Source of the DNA: an uncultured Gammaproteobacteria bacterium
Lineage (GTDB): Bacteria > Pseudomonadota > Gammaproteobacteria > Pseudomonadales > Pseudohongiellaceae
NCBI GenBank assembly: GCA_903862645.1
Contig: CAIOZF010000098.1
Location: forward strand, 1 to 64,000
DNA length: 64,000 bases
Reading direction: 5' to 3'
The stretch's first letter is position 1, and every line of letters begins with the position of its first letter. A program made the translations under genes and the position numbers. This document shows, piece by piece, positions 1-9,300 of the stretch. The notes under the pieces were generated by a model. That model was not told the DNA's origin. It searched no databases and saw only the letters and a program-made list of their open reading frames with translations.

Positions 1-1
1 G

Positions 2-121
2 GATGCAACTTCGTACGGTACTGACGACAGCAAAAAAGGCGAACACGTAGAATGGCAGTTTCACTCCACGGATGGTGTTGTCAATTTTAGTTGGCAGGAT
101 AGTTTCAAAAATAGCTTGTAG
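2..121 (+). CDS. C-terminal fragment of an unidentified protein, cut by the left window edge
   Basis: An open frame enters from the left edge (frame 2) and reads about 39 codons to TAG at 119-121. The tail is polar and aromatic (EWQFHSTDGVV, NFSWQDSF), like the beta-rich end of a secreted or enzymatic domain, but I do not recognise the family. It is too short for the ORF track. No hairpin terminator is evident before the convergent DUF3014 gene. Confidence 0.45.
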   Translation, partial: DATSYGTDDSKKGEHVEWQFHSTDGVVNFSWQDSFKNSL

Positions 122-255
122 CATCTTGTCTCTTCGAAGTTGAAGTTACTGGGCTTGGCCTAATGAATTTACAAATGGAATGTAACGGCACCCATCATCT
201 TCTCGCCAATGCGCCAAGCGGGCTTTGTGAGCCGAGCACTAAAGAGAGGATGTAA

Positions 256-1113
256 TTACCGCGCCGCCAAACGCTCGCGATACTGAGCCAGAGCCACCTT
301 CAACTTCTCGGCGTTCTGCGGCCCCATGCGCAGCAGCTGCTTCTCGACGGGAGTCATGCTTTCGATGCCGGCATCGGCATACACGTACATGACTTTTGGC
401 TTCACGAGCTGGAAAGGACCCTCGGCAGTCTGCGCACCCACCACGTTGTCGATGGCGCGGATCAGCACTTCATCAAAATTGCGGTTCGCGTAGCCGATTT
501 CGGCGAAGGCTTCCTGAAACAGGGGGCGGAGGATGCGGTAGATCGCCACCGCCTGATCCGGATCGACAGCCGTCAGCGCATCGATCAGCGGGGTGTAACG
601 CTGGTAGGAAACGGTCTGCATTTCGAACAGGTTCGCGTCTACTTCACGGACCGCCATTGGCTGCTGCGGGCGGCGCACCGGATATTCCAGTTGCGGCAGT
701 GAGCCCTGGCTGACGTTCTCGACAAATACAACAAAGCGGCGGATCAACTCTTCGGAGGTCAGCAGCTCCAGCAGCGTGGCGCCCGTCTCCAGTGCGCCCA
801 GGCGCGTCAGCACGAAGGCGTCGCTGAGATTGAGAGTGGGCAGTTCGACGACCTCCTCGATCACGGCTGGCGCGACAGGTTCTTCGACAATGGTCCGCAC
901 CACGGCAGGGGCAGGAGCAGGCTCGTTGACGGTCGGCAGCAATGCGGTGGGCTCGACAATGCGCTCTACGGCTGCGGGTGCGATTGGGACCGGTGCTTCG
1001 ATGGCAACCGTGCGGGTGCCCTCGGGAGTTTCAAAGGTGGCCGCCAGATAGACCAGAAACAGCAGCCCGATGACAGCAATTGCAGCGATGATGGCCAGAC
1101 TCTTGTTTGCCAT
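256..1113 (-). CDS. DUF3014 family single-pass membrane protein
   Basis: 285 aa. One hydrophobic segment near residues 5-25 (SLAIIAAIAVIGLLFLVYLAA region) is followed by a Pro/Ala/Val/Glu-rich linker to about residue 90. A helical domain then runs to the C-terminus and matches my memory of DUF3014 (the YTPLIDALTAVDPDQAVAIY stretch and PLFQEAFAEIGY). The family has no established biochemical role. The topology suggests an N-terminal anchor with the domain in the periplasm. It is transcribed away from the UPF0016 gene's 3' end and looks monocistronic. Family assignment is from recalled sequence pattern. Confidence 0.75.
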   Translation of the reverse strand: MANKSLAIIAAIAVIGLLFLVYLAATFETPEGTRTVAIEAPVPIAPAAVERIVEPTALLPTVNEPAPAPAVVRTIVEEPVAPAVIEEVVELPTLNLSDAFVLTRLGALETGATLLELLTSEELIRRFVVFVENVSQGSLPQLEYPVRRPQQPMAVREVDANLFEMQTVSYQRYTPLIDALTAVDPDQAVAIYRILRPLFQEAFAEIGYANRNFDEVLIRAIDNVVGAQTAEGPFQLVKPKVMYVYADAGIESMTPVEKQLLRMGPQNAEKLKVALAQYRERLAAR

Positions 1114-1265
1114 GAAAAACCCCGTGAAGAATCAGATTGTGGTTGTCGTGCCCGGCATATCGAACAAGCGTTGCCGGATGGTACGACGAGCGGGCGCCAT
1201 TCTTGCACAGGCCCCCGGAGGCGACAAGCCAAGGCCTGTTAAATCAGCATCTTGCCTGCAATTGC

Positions 1266-1286
1266 CATGATTGCAACACAATCATG
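1266..1286 (-). terminator. Stem-loop just after the UPF0016 gene stop
   Basis: A perfect 8-bp inverted repeat (CATGATTG / CAATCATG, 5-nt loop) lies 3 nt beyond the stop of the minus-strand transporter gene. There is no clear U-tract, so it may be an mRNA 3' end structure rather than a classical terminator. Confidence 0.4.
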
Positions 1287-1289
1287 TGC

Positions 1290-1877
1290 TCATCCCGTTA
1301 AACCTTCTCCCGCGCCCAGCAGCACTGCCAATCCCAGCAAGGCAAAGATCGCAGCCGCGACCATGTGCACCGTGCGCACCGGCACCTTGTCGGCGATGCG
1401 ATCGCCCAGAATCACAGCGGGTACGTTGGCGATCATCATGCCGAGCGTCGTGCCCATGACCACCGCCACCAGGGCTTGATAGTGTGCCGATAGGGCCACG
1501 GTGGCGATCTGCGTCTTGTCACCCATCTCGGCCAGAAAGAAGGCCACCAGCGTGGCGCCAAAGACGCCCATGCGGGCAAGCTTGGCATCCTCTTCGCTGA
1601 ACTTGTCAGGGATCAGCGTCCAGCCCGCCATGGCGAGGAAGGACACGCCCAGGATCCAGCGCATAGTATCTGGAGCGACCAGCGCCGGCAGCCAGGCACC
1701 GATGCCGCCGGCAAAACCGTGGTTGAGCAATGTCGCCACCAGAATTCCCAGGATGATCGGCATGGGGCGGCGAAACTTCGCAGCGAGAATGAAGGCGAGC
1801 AACTGGGTCTTGTCGCCGATCTCGGCCAGTGCCACCACTCCTGTGGAAACTAGAAACGCATCTAAACCAGATTCCAT
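1290..1877 (-). CDS. TMEM165/GDT1 (UPF0016) family cation transporter
   Basis: 195 aa from ATG 1877. This start is preferred over TTG 1883 in the track because GGAG sits 7 nt upstream of the ATG. It shows the two signature E-x-G-D-K-T motifs, EIGDKT near residue 19 and EMGDKT near residue 117, in an inverted-repeat arrangement of six hydrophobic segments. Members such as MneA export Mn2+; yeast and human homologues move Ca2+/Mn2+ across the Golgi membrane. Manganese export is an inference from the family. A yybP-ykoY Mn riboswitch was looked for upstream and not recognised. Confidence 0.88.
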   Translation of the reverse strand: MESGLDAFLVSTGVVALAEIGDKTQLLAFILAAKFRRPMPIILGILVATLLNHGFAGGIGAWLPALVAPDTMRWILGVSFLAMAGWTLIPDKFSEEDAKLARMGVFGATLVAFFLAEMGDKTQIATVALSAHYQALVAVVMGTTLGMMIANVPAVILGDRIADKVPVRTVHMVAAAIFALLGLAVLLGAGEGLTG

Positions 1878-1948
1878 GCTCAATCTCCAAATTCGTTCAA
1901 CGCGACCCCGGCGAGATCGACTGGATCGACCTGATTCAAGGGGCGGGG

Positions 1949-1954
1949 ATTATA
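1949..1954 (-). promoter_or_regulatory. Candidate -10 (TATAAT) upstream of the UPF0016 gene
   Basis: A perfect TATAAT on the minus strand lies about 70 nt before the ATG. The matching -35 is poor, so this is tentative. Confidence 0.3.
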
Positions 1955-1985
1955 GGTAAGGGCGCCATAGCCGGTCTACCGACAC

Positions 1986-3200
1986 TTACCAGAGTAAGTC
2001 GATGCGCCGGTAGGCGCGATTGACGGTGGCAAACAGCGTTGTCAGTTCATCCAGACGCTGCTGCGCCGGAATGCCATCGCTGGTCTGCAACGTCGGATTC
2101 GCGGTCAGCAGGAGTTGCATTTCCCCCATGCTTCCGTCCAGAGCCATCAAGGCCGAGCGGATACGATCCCGGTACTGGTCCCGCTGCATTTCCATTTCTA
2201 GATACAGCGGATTCTCTCGCCGCACGGTGGCACAACTGCGCGAGACCTGCCCGCTGGGGCCGACGACATCGGTGCAGATATATTCTGATATGAACCGCTC
2301 CACCGGGCGCTGCATTTGGTTGGGCAGGGTGCGCAGTGAATACTCTGCGAGGTTGTATTCGGTCAGCGCCTTGCCATAGAGCAGTGCGAACCGGGATTGC
2401 GTTGACATGCTTTGATCAGCACCCATGAGCGCTACACCGTAGACTTCGTGCAGGTTTTCGACTTCCCGGATGTTGCCAAGCGCAGAGTTGCCCAGCAGGT
2501 TGCCGCGCAGCGCCTGCATCTTCCACTCACCCAGTGCGATGGCGGCATCGGCGTAGTCCTGAGTGCCAGCGGCATGCAGGCGGGTATTCAAATAAAAGGC
2601 CAGGTGTTCTCGATCATCGACCAGTTGCCAGGCGCCAGCGGATTTGAGGGCGGCGATGAGTTCTTCGAGCACCAGCAGTTGCTGCGGACTGAGCAGGCCA
2701 TCGCTGATGCGGGTGATGTTCAGTGCGCGCTCGAAGACTTCGGCGGCGGACTGGTGTTGGCCGATCTGGCTGAAGTAATGCCCCATATCCAGCAGGGCTT
2801 CGATCAGGCTAACGTCATAGGGGCCGAACTCGCTCTCCAATGCCGCCAGATTTTCCTCGAAGCGGGTAAGTTGCTGGCTGATCTCCAGAGCGGTCTGTTC
2901 GTCCACCACTGGCGCGGCTTGATCACCGGCATTGGCGGGCGGCACTTGCGACCCGTCATAGATGACGTCATTGAAGATGGTGGCGCCATCGATAATGACG
3001 GCGCCACCGACGGAAGGCCCGCCGGGGTTGTCGATTATTTCGGCTTTGTCGGATTTTTCTGCCGTATTTACATCATCGGCAGCTGCCGCCGCCTGCAGTG
3101 AAGCGCCAGGCAAACCAAGGGCTAGGCAGACCATGATTCCCGCACAATGCCGCAGGCCAACGCCCTTGAACACACCCCGTTTCTGCCAATGCCAACCCAT
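1986..3200 (-). CDS. Secreted TPR-like protein of unknown function
   Basis: 404 aa from ATG 3200, chosen because GAGAAAG precedes it and it gives a good signal peptide (basic start, then CAGIMVCLALGLPGASLQA). The track's GTG start adds 13 residues. After a low-complexity region (about 40-100) the middle resembles tetratricopeptide helices (FEENLAALESEFG, AAEVFERALNITR). The C-terminal third is charged and helical. There are no catalytic motifs. It is likely a periplasmic or outer-membrane-associated scaffold. It is divergent from the lectin-like gene. Confidence 0.65.
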   Translation of the reverse strand: MGWHWQKRGVFKGVGLRHCAGIMVCLALGLPGASLQAAAAADDVNTAEKSDKAEIIDNPGGPSVGGAVIIDGATIFNDVIYDGSQVPPANAGDQAAPVVDEQTALEISQQLTRFEENLAALESEFGPYDVSLIEALLDMGHYFSQIGQHQSAAEVFERALNITRISDGLLSPQQLLVLEELIAALKSAGAWQLVDDREHLAFYLNTRLHAAGTQDYADAAIALGEWKMQALRGNLLGNSALGNIREVENLHEVYGVALMGADQSMSTQSRFALLYGKALTEYNLAEYSLRTLPNQMQRPVERFISEYICTDVVGPSGQVSRSCATVRRENPLYLEMEMQRDQYRDRIRSALMALDGSMGEMQLLLTANPTLQTSDGIPAQQRLDELTTLFATVNRAYRRIDLLW

Positions 3201-3348
3201 CGCTTTCTCGCTTGTTACCAGACCCAATGCCCGTGGCACCGATGAGATTGACTCTCTTCATGCCGACAGGTCACACTACGGCGCACCCCCTGTACCAGAC
3301 CTGAATAATCAAAACATTAACCGGGGGACTTACGCAAGGAGACCCAAC

Positions 3349-3987
3349 ATGAACAAGATCACCCTGACGGCCTCAGTCCTGGCACTGGCCTGCTGCACCA
3401 GCGTTATCAGCGCACAGAACAATAGCATGAGTTTCTTCATCACCAGCGTCGGCTCCGGCAATGGCGCCAACCTCGGCGGTCTGGCCGGTGCCGACGCCCA
3501 CTGCGCCGCACTGGCTACAGCGGCTGGCGCAGGCGGCAAGACCTGGCAGGCCTATCTGAGCACTCAGGGTGCCGGCGGCGTGAATGCGCGTGACCGCATC
3601 GGCACCGGCCCGTGGTTCAATGCCAAGGGCGTTCAGATTGCCTCCAATGTGGCCGAACTGCACAGTGAAGCAGCGTTGACTGGCAAGGAAAATTCGCTGA
3701 CCGAAGCCGGTAATGTGGTCAACGGCCGTGGCGATGAACCCAACCAGCACGACATTCTGACCGGCTCACAGGCCGACGGTACCGCCTTCACAGACGGCGC
3801 CGACCAGACCTGTAACAACTGGACCAGCAGCAGTGAAGGCGCTGCCGCAGTGGGCCATTTCGACCGTCAGGGTGGTGGCGCCAACCCGACCTCATGGAAT
3901 AGCGCACACGCCTCGCGCAGCTGCAGCCAGGAAGACCTCATCGCCACCGGCGGCAACGGTTACTTCTACTGCTTCGCCACCAACTGA
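3349..3987 (+). CDS. Secreted lectin-fold domain protein
   Basis: 212 aa, starting at ATG 3349 after a strong AAGGAG; the track ORF begins far upstream in error. The signal peptide MNKITLTASVLALACCTSVISAQ is followed by one compact domain with SFFITSVG, GADAHCAALA, TWQAYLST and C-terminal CSQEDL/YFYCFA. This matches the collagen XVIII/C-type-lectin-like secreted family common in proteobacteria and often annotated simply as lectin. The Cys residues are consistent with periplasmic disulfides. Ligand unknown. Confidence 0.72.
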   Translation: MNKITLTASVLALACCTSVISAQNNSMSFFITSVGSGNGANLGGLAGADAHCAALATAAGAGGKTWQAYLSTQGAGGVNARDRIGTGPWFNAKGVQIASNVAELHSEAALTGKENSLTEAGNVVNGRGDEPNQHDILTGSQADGTAFTDGADQTCNNWTSSSEGAAAVGHFDRQGGGANPTSWNSAHASRSCSQEDLIATGGNGYFYCFATN

Positions 3988-4065
3988 TAGACACCAGGGC
4001 TGCTGTGGGCAATGTGCCCCGGCAGTCCCGGTTGCGCTTGCAACCACCCGCAGAGCAGATCGACC

Positions 4066-5025
4066 ATGGACTTCAAGGATTACTACAAGATTCTGGACGT
4101 CGCCACCGACGCCGATCTCAAAACCATCAAGACCGCTTACCGCCGTATGGCCCGCAAATACCATCCCGATGTCAGCTCCGAACACGACGCCGAGAAGCAA
4201 TTCAAGGAAGTATCGGAGGCCTATGAAGTCCTCTCCGATGAGAAGAAGCGGGCGGAGTATGACGAGCTGCGTAAATACGGCAGCTCGGGGCAATCATTCG
4301 AGCCGCCTCCGGGCTGGCAACGCCCCGGGGCACAGGCCGGCCAACAAGGTGGCAACGCCGACTTCTCGGATTTCTTCGAGCATATCTTCGGTGGTGGCCG
4401 CTTTCGCCAGGGCGCCGGCGGACCGTCCTTCGATGGCAGTGAGGACTTCAGCTCCAATCGCGGGCGCGACATCGAGGTCGAGTGGCCGCTGCTGTTGGAG
4501 GAGACGCTCTCGGACGAATCCCGCAGCATCGAATACAACCTGCCGCATTACGGCGAGTCAGGGCGGCAGACCGATATCCGCAAGACCCTCAAGGTGAAGA
4601 TCCCCGCCGGGGTCAGCGATGGCGAGCGTATTCGCATCAAGGGCCAGGGCGCTCCCGGTTTCGGCAATGGACCCGCAGGAGATCTCTATCTGCGCCTCCG
4701 ACTGGTGCCACATCCTTTGTTCGATGTCACTGGCCACGACCTCACTATCACAGTGCCGGTCACGCCCTGGGAGGCGGCGCTGGGGGCAAAGATCACCGTG
4801 CCCACGCTGACTGGCAAGATCAGTCTCAACCTTGCGCCGAACAGCCAGAGTGGCCAGAAACTGCGCGTCAAGGGACGCGGTCTGCGGAGCAAAACGGGGC
4901 CTGGCCATCTTTACGCACTGCTCAAGGTGGTGATGCCACAGAATACCGACGACGCGACACGGGAACTCTGGCAGGCACTCGCCGCCAAGGCCGGTTTCAA
5001 TCCCCGCAAAGATTGGGAGGTATGA
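4066..5025 (+). CDS. cbpA: Curved-DNA-binding protein CbpA (class II J-domain co-chaperone)
   Basis: 319 aa from ATG 4066. The J domain (about 1-70) has the DnaK-stimulating HPD motif at residues 33-35. A Gly/Phe-rich linker ([12 protein letters not shown]) and the C-terminal substrate-binding domains follow. The Cys-rich zinc finger of DnaJ is absent, as in CbpA. CbpA is a nucleoid-associated, stress-induced DnaK partner. cbpM starts one base after its stop, so they are translated from one message. Confidence 0.92.
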   Translation: MDFKDYYKILDVATDADLKTIKTAYRRMARKYHPDVSSEHDAEKQFKEVSEAYEVLSDEKKRAEYDELRKYGSSGQSFEPPPGWQRPGAQAGQQGGNADFSDFFEHIFGGGRFRQGAGGPSFDGSEDFSSNRGRDIEVEWPLLLEETLSDESRSIEYNLPHYGESGRQTDIRKTLKVKIPAGVSDGERIRIKGQGAPGFGNGPAGDLYLRLRLVPHPLFDVTGHDLTITVPVTPWEAALGAKITVPTLTGKISLNLAPNSQSGQKLRVKGRGLRSKTGPGHLYALLKVVMPQNTDDATRELWQALAAKAGFNPRKDWEV

Positions 5026-5026
5026 T

Positions 5027-5332
5027 ATGCACACTGAATACGTAGTAAGTTTGAGGCTGATGGATGCGTGTCATGCCCTGGAGCTGGCATCGCCGCAGGT
5101 GTTGGAGATCGTCGAACATGGCATCATTGTCCCTACTGGCGCGACGCCGGAGGACTGGCTGTTCGATCTGCAGATGATCAGCACGGCCAAGCGCGCCCTG
5201 CGTCTGCAGCGCGATCTGCAACTGGAGTGGTCGACGGTGGCGCTGGTGCTGGAACTGCTTGAGGAGCGCGATCGTCTGCGCGACGAGAACGCCATGCTGC
5301 AGCGGCGTCTGCAGCGTTTTCTGCATGACTGA
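5027..5332 (+). CDS. cbpM: Chaperone modulator CbpM
   Basis: 101 aa. CbpM is a MerR-like small protein that binds the CbpA J domain and blocks its co-chaperone and DNA-binding activity. The sequence shows the family pattern: a short N-terminal strand, the central EHGIIVPTG and WLFDLQMIS segment, then a C-terminal helix ELLEERDRLRDENAMLQRRL. Its ATG lies one base after the cbpA TGA (TGATATG), the usual coupled order. Confidence 0.9.
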   Translation: MHTEYVVSLRLMDACHALELASPQVLEIVEHGIIVPTGATPEDWLFDLQMISTAKRALRLQRDLQLEWSTVALVLELLEERDRLRDENAMLQRRLQRFLHD

Positions 5333-5350
5333 CTTCTGGATTGCTCCCGC

Positions 5351-5827
5351 ATGGCCGTAGAGATCGAACGCAAATTCCTGGTGCTCCCCGAGCGCCTGCC
5401 GCTCTTGCCCGAGGGCAGCCGCATCTGTCAGGGCTATATCCCCACCCTGAACCGCACTACCGTGCGCGTGCGTCGCAGCGGCACGCGCGCCTTCCTCACG
5501 CTCAAAGGGCCAAGCAATGGCCTGAGCCGCTCCGAGTTCGAATACGAGATTCCCGCGCTGGACGCTGAGCAGATGATCGATCAACTGTGCGCCGGCGGCA
5601 CCGTGGACAAGATGCGTTACGAGATCGTGCACGAGGGGATGGTGTGGGAACTCGATGTCTTCTCCGGGGAGAACAGCGGCCTGATCGTCGCAGAAATCGA
5701 GTTGCTGCACGAAGACCAGCCCTTTGCGGTGCCGGTGTGGATCGGCGAGGAAGTCAGCACCGATCCACGCTACTCCAACCTCGCCCTGCTGCAGAATCCC
5801 TTCAAGCGCTGGGCGGCGCAGCCCTGA
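5351..5827 (+). CDS. CYTH domain protein (triphosphate tunnel metalloenzyme)
   Basis: 158 aa. It begins with the diagnostic E-x-E-x-K motif (EIERKFLV) and continues with alternating charged strands (TTVRVRRSG, AFLTLKGP, FEYEIP, VAEIEL) that line the TTM tunnel. At this length it resembles NeuTTM-type short bacterial CYTH proteins, which hydrolyse inorganic tripolyphosphate. It starts 18 nt after cbpM, so it is probably co-transcribed, though no functional tie to the chaperone pair is known. Confidence 0.88.
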   Translation: MAVEIERKFLVLPERLPLLPEGSRICQGYIPTLNRTTVRVRRSGTRAFLTLKGPSNGLSRSEFEYEIPALDAEQMIDQLCAGGTVDKMRYEIVHEGMVWELDVFSGENSGLIVAEIELLHEDQPFAVPVWIGEEVSTDPRYSNLALLQNPFKRWAAQP

Positions 5828-5851
5828 GGGGCATACGCCGCAGCGAAAGAC

Positions 5852-6934
5852 TCAGGGAAGCACTCGCGTAAACTTGCGGATAGCCGTCTCTGCGACTTCT
5901 GCCGCGTAGAGGTTGCCGTCCTCATCTACCGTCACACCCTCGGCATGACTCGTAGTGCCTTCCGGATCGGTGACCGGGTCCGGCGTAAACGCCGTCACGA
6001 AACCATCGCGGGCGCTGCCCACACGAATGCCGCGCTCCCAACCGGGATTGCGATCATCCCCCGTGTTGGATTCTGAATCGGCTGAGTAAAGCATGTCGTT
6101 GGCATCGATGTAGACATCACTGGGACGCCCGAACTGGGTCCAGGTGCTGATGTGATTGCCTTCCTGATCGAAGAGCTGGATGCGGCTGTTGGCGCGGTCG
6201 GCGACGAACAGGCGGCCCTGTGAATCCATGGCCAGTGCGTGAGGTACGCGGAACTCCCCCGCTTCCAGCCCGACTGTGCCCCACTGCATCAGAAATTTAC
6301 CTTCACTGTTGTACTTGATGATGCGGTTGTCGGTGTTGGGGCTGTGGCCGTCGGCAACGAAGATGTCACCGTTGGGGGCTACGAGAACATCATTAGGCGC
6401 ATTGAAGAAGTAGCGTCCGGTGCCCGCTACGCCTGCGATCCCCAGACTCATCAGCAACTCGCCCTCGGGGCTGAACTTGTGCACCTGATTGCCCTTGCGG
6501 CCAGTGCTCGCTGTCGCCGCATCGGTCACCCAGACGTTGCCGTCCTGATCGACAAACATGCCGTGTGGCCACACGAACAGGCCTGCCCCAAAGCTGCGCA
6601 GAATGTTGCCGTCGGTGTCCATCAGCATGATCGGGTCAACAGTGGGGCTGTCTTCGCAGCTTCCCGGCCCCCGGTTACCCCCGCAGCGATCTGCCACCCA
6701 GACAGTGCCATTGCCCGCGTAGTGAATGGCACTCGCAGCGCCCCAGCTTCTGCCGGCTGGCAGATTGCCCAACGCCTGCTCACCGCGCGCGAAGGGGTTG
6801 GGTATCCCGGACATACCTTGGACGATCGTGGCGGAGGAGCCTGTGCCTGAGGAATTGGGGGGCGAAGCGCAGGCTGTGCACAACGCCAGCAGGGCTAACA
6901 CTAAAGACATTCGACAGATTTTCTTAGGGTCCAT
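5852..6934 (-). CDS. NHL-repeat beta-propeller protein, probable lipoprotein
   Basis: 360 aa from ATG 6934 (GGAG 6 nt upstream); the track GTG start is less likely. The hydrophobic signal ends in LALCTAC, a slightly atypical lipobox with Cys22. Repeated blades carry WVAD, WPHGMFVDQDGNVWVTDA, GDIFVADGH and GRLFVADRANSRIQ, typical NHL repeats of a six-bladed propeller. The HGM-containing blade recalls the peptidyl-alpha-hydroxyglycine lyase half of peptidylglycine amidating enzymes, but enzymatic activity is inference. It is divergent from a second propeller gene. Confidence 0.75.
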   Translation of the reverse strand: MDPKKICRMSLVLALLALCTACASPPNSSGTGSSATIVQGMSGIPNPFARGEQALGNLPAGRSWGAASAIHYAGNGTVWVADRCGGNRGPGSCEDSPTVDPIMLMDTDGNILRSFGAGLFVWPHGMFVDQDGNVWVTDAATASTGRKGNQVHKFSPEGELLMSLGIAGVAGTGRYFFNAPNDVLVAPNGDIFVADGHSPNTDNRIIKYNSEGKFLMQWGTVGLEAGEFRVPHALAMDSQGRLFVADRANSRIQLFDQEGNHISTWTQFGRPSDVYIDANDMLYSADSESNTGDDRNPGWERGIRVGSARDGFVTAFTPDPVTDPEGTTSHAEGVTVDEDGNLYAAEVAETAIRKFTRVLP

Positions 6935-7233
6935 ACCTCTCTCCACTCTCTCTCCACATCGGGATTTTTTGATTGTTATTGTGAATAACTGCCCGGATGT
7001 TACGGCATAAATCTACCCGAAAGCACTCTGAATCTCTCGACTGTGAAGCACTTGCTCGGATCGATATTCGATTTCCGTATCACTCTGTAACTTTACAGGG
7101 CGGCCGCAATCTGTTCTTCTGCTCCGCGGTCACAAGAAGACGCGGCGAAAAAAGCTCGATCGCGCATACGAAAAACGGCCAATTAAATCAGCCAGATAAT
7201 AGTAGCCCTAACTAGAAGCACGAGAGCACGATA

Positions 7234-8364
7234 ATGATTAAACGATTGCTGAAAACCGCCGCTGCACTGTTGATTGCCGGACAAATTTCCGGTCTTTCCG
7301 CCGCTGAGAACGAAGTGATTCTCGGCCCAGTCGGCCCGAGCCCCTACGACATCATTCCTTACTGGCACAAGCCCTTTGCCCAGCCAGGCTATGCATTTGG
7401 TGGCAACTCCGGTCTATTCGCCGAGTCCCCCGACCGCATCATCATTGCCCAGCGTGGTGAAGCCCGCCTGCCCAACCCGATACCACCGGAATATGCCGGC
7501 TATGCGGGCTCGCTCGGTATCAACGTACTCAGCGCCACCGAACTGCGCACCTGGCAAAACTGCCTGTATGTGCTCGATGGCGACGGCAACGTGATCGAGA
7601 ACTGGACGCAGTGGGACGTGCTGTGCGCTGGCTCCGATGGTCCAGGCCCGCACCGCTTGCGCATCAGCCCCTATGATCCCGACAAAAGAATCTGGGTCAT
7701 CAATGAAACCTTCCACACAATCTATGTGTTTAGCAACGACGGCAAAGAGCTGTTGATGACACTCGGTGAAAAAGGCGTACCCGGCGCTGACGCGACCCAC
7801 TTCGCCAGACCTCAGGATGTAGCCTTCCTGCCCGATGGCCGTGTGCTGATCGCCGATGGACTCGACAATCACCGCGTCATCATCGCGGACAGCAAAGATG
7901 GCAAGTACATCTCTGAGTTTGGGGGTTTCGGCACCGAGCCAGGACAGTTCAACGGCGTGCACACAGTGGCGGTGGGACCAGATGGTTTGATATTCGCATT
8001 GGATCGCTCCGGCGGACGCGTCAACGTCTATCGCACGACTAATGACCCGGCCCGTGTCGAACACGTCAGTACCTGGGACGGATTCAGCCTGCCATTGGAC
8101 ATGATCGTGAATGAAGATGCTGTGTGGCTTACCGACCTCAATCCGCTGCGCTTCGTCAAACTGGATTTCAACGGCAATCGACTCTATTCATGGCTTGTCG
8201 AGCGCGATGGCCCGACCGGTTATCTGGAGGTACACGCGTTTACCGTGGACTCGGATCTCAATCTCTACGGCGGTGACAATCAATACGGCCGCACGCAGAA
8301 ACTGGTTCCAAAACCGGGCGCCGATCCTGCACTGATTATCGGACAGCCCTGGGTGGCGCGCTGA
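7234..8364 (+). CDS. Secreted NHL-repeat beta-propeller protein
   Basis: 376 aa. The signal peptide MIKRLLKTAAALLIAGQISGLSA is followed by propeller blades (RIWVINETFHTIYVFSNDG, VLIADGLDNHRVIIAD, GLIFALDRSGGRVNVY, DLNLYGGDNQYGRTQK). It is related in fold to the divergent lipoprotein but not a close duplicate. It is periplasmic or extracellular with unknown ligand. Its 3' end overlaps the convergent YiiX-like gene by 29 bp. Confidence 0.72.
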   Translation: MIKRLLKTAAALLIAGQISGLSAAENEVILGPVGPSPYDIIPYWHKPFAQPGYAFGGNSGLFAESPDRIIIAQRGEARLPNPIPPEYAGYAGSLGINVLSATELRTWQNCLYVLDGDGNVIENWTQWDVLCAGSDGPGPHRLRISPYDPDKRIWVINETFHTIYVFSNDGKELLMTLGEKGVPGADATHFARPQDVAFLPDGRVLIADGLDNHRVIIADSKDGKYISEFGGFGTEPGQFNGVHTVAVGPDGLIFALDRSGGRVNVYRTTNDPARVEHVSTWDGFSLPLDMIVNEDAVWLTDLNPLRFVKLDFNGNRLYSWLVERDGPTGYLEVHAFTVDSDLNLYGGDNQYGRTQKLVPKPGADPALIIGQPWVAR

Positions 8365-9109
8365 TAGCGGAGTGCGGATCGCCTTCCGCGCGCCAGTTCA
8401 GGCGGTGGAAGTCGAAGCCCTGCTCAATCGTCGGCTTGACAACCTGGAAGTACGGCGAGAGATCGAAGTCACGCGGCACAAAGTGAGTGAAGTGGCGCTG
8501 CCGGTATTCCAGCTCTGCGGAATCGGCGCCGGGCTGCGGGCGCGGCATGATCGGATAGTTGATTGACTGAAACGCCTGGGCGATCAGCGTCGAGCAGATC
8601 GCCTTGGTAGGTTCACCACTGCCAAGACTGATGAGCTTGCGGCGATAACGCGTCGGCACCATCGGGTTCTGAATCAGGTAGCGCATCAGATCAATGATGT
8701 TCTTCATGTCGTAGCGATACCCCAGCCGCTCCTCCACAAAACTCAACAGCTTGCGTCTCTCGATTTCGGTCAGCCCGACCGGCCGGCAGATGCGCAAATT
8801 GTAATGCTCGTACTTGTTAAGCGGCACCAGCGTGACCCCTTCATTCAGATCCGCTTCAATCAGACACGGAATATCCGTCGACTGATCGATCAGACCCATA
8901 AACATACACGCATGCGACCACGTAGATTGAGTTAGGTATTTGATTGCCAGACTGATACGGCTGTTGCCATCCACCAGCAAGATATCGCCAGGCTGAATGA
9001 CCTTGAGTATCCGCTCCAGCGGTACGGAGTCATGACGCTCATAGTCGGGAAAGGGTTTGCTCAAGTAGGCTGCGAGGCTGCGCCCAATTGTGCGGGTAAT
9101 CTTCAGCAT
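8336..9109 (-). CDS. YiiX/YebB-like permuted NlpC/P60 cysteine hydrolase
   Basis: 257 aa from ATG 9109, which gives a sensible N-terminus; upstream codons in the track read into poor sequence. It has circularly permuted papain-like order: His66 in WSHACMF, Glu85 in LIEAD and Cys172 in AICSTLIAQAF. QPGDILLVDG before the His is typical of this clade. Such enzymes act on peptides, lipids or amides. There is no signal peptide, so it is likely cytosolic or membrane-peripheral. Exact substrate unknown. Confidence 0.72.
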   Translation of the reverse strand: MLKITRTIGRSLAAYLSKPFPDYERHDSVPLERILKVIQPGDILLVDGNSRISLAIKYLTQSTWSHACMFMGLIDQSTDIPCLIEADLNEGVTLVPLNKYEHYNLRICRPVGLTEIERRKLLSFVEERLGYRYDMKNIIDLMRYLIQNPMVPTRYRRKLISLGSGEPTKAICSTLIAQAFQSINYPIMPRPQPGADSAELEYRQRHFTHFVPRDFDLSPYFQVVKPTIEQGFDFHRLNWRAEGDPHSAISAPPRAVR

Positions 9110-9300
9110 TGTTGAAAGTCTCTGTGTGTCCTGCACTGACAACTGCGCCAGCACTAATCTGCATGCACTATAACTTACCTCAACCGCCAAAAAAATTCAG
9201 TTATACTGGCCGCCTGCTCAGCCCTCCGCCAAGGATTCGCGGCAACAAGATGTTGCCGCGCATCTCACTGGCAACCAATTTTCGACCCGGAGCACTCTTC

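Noticed and set aside
1878-1985. Possible manganese (yybP-ykoY) riboswitch upstream of the UPF0016 gene
   Set aside because: No recognisable conserved loops of that riboswitch on either side of the TATAAT; only a short leader.
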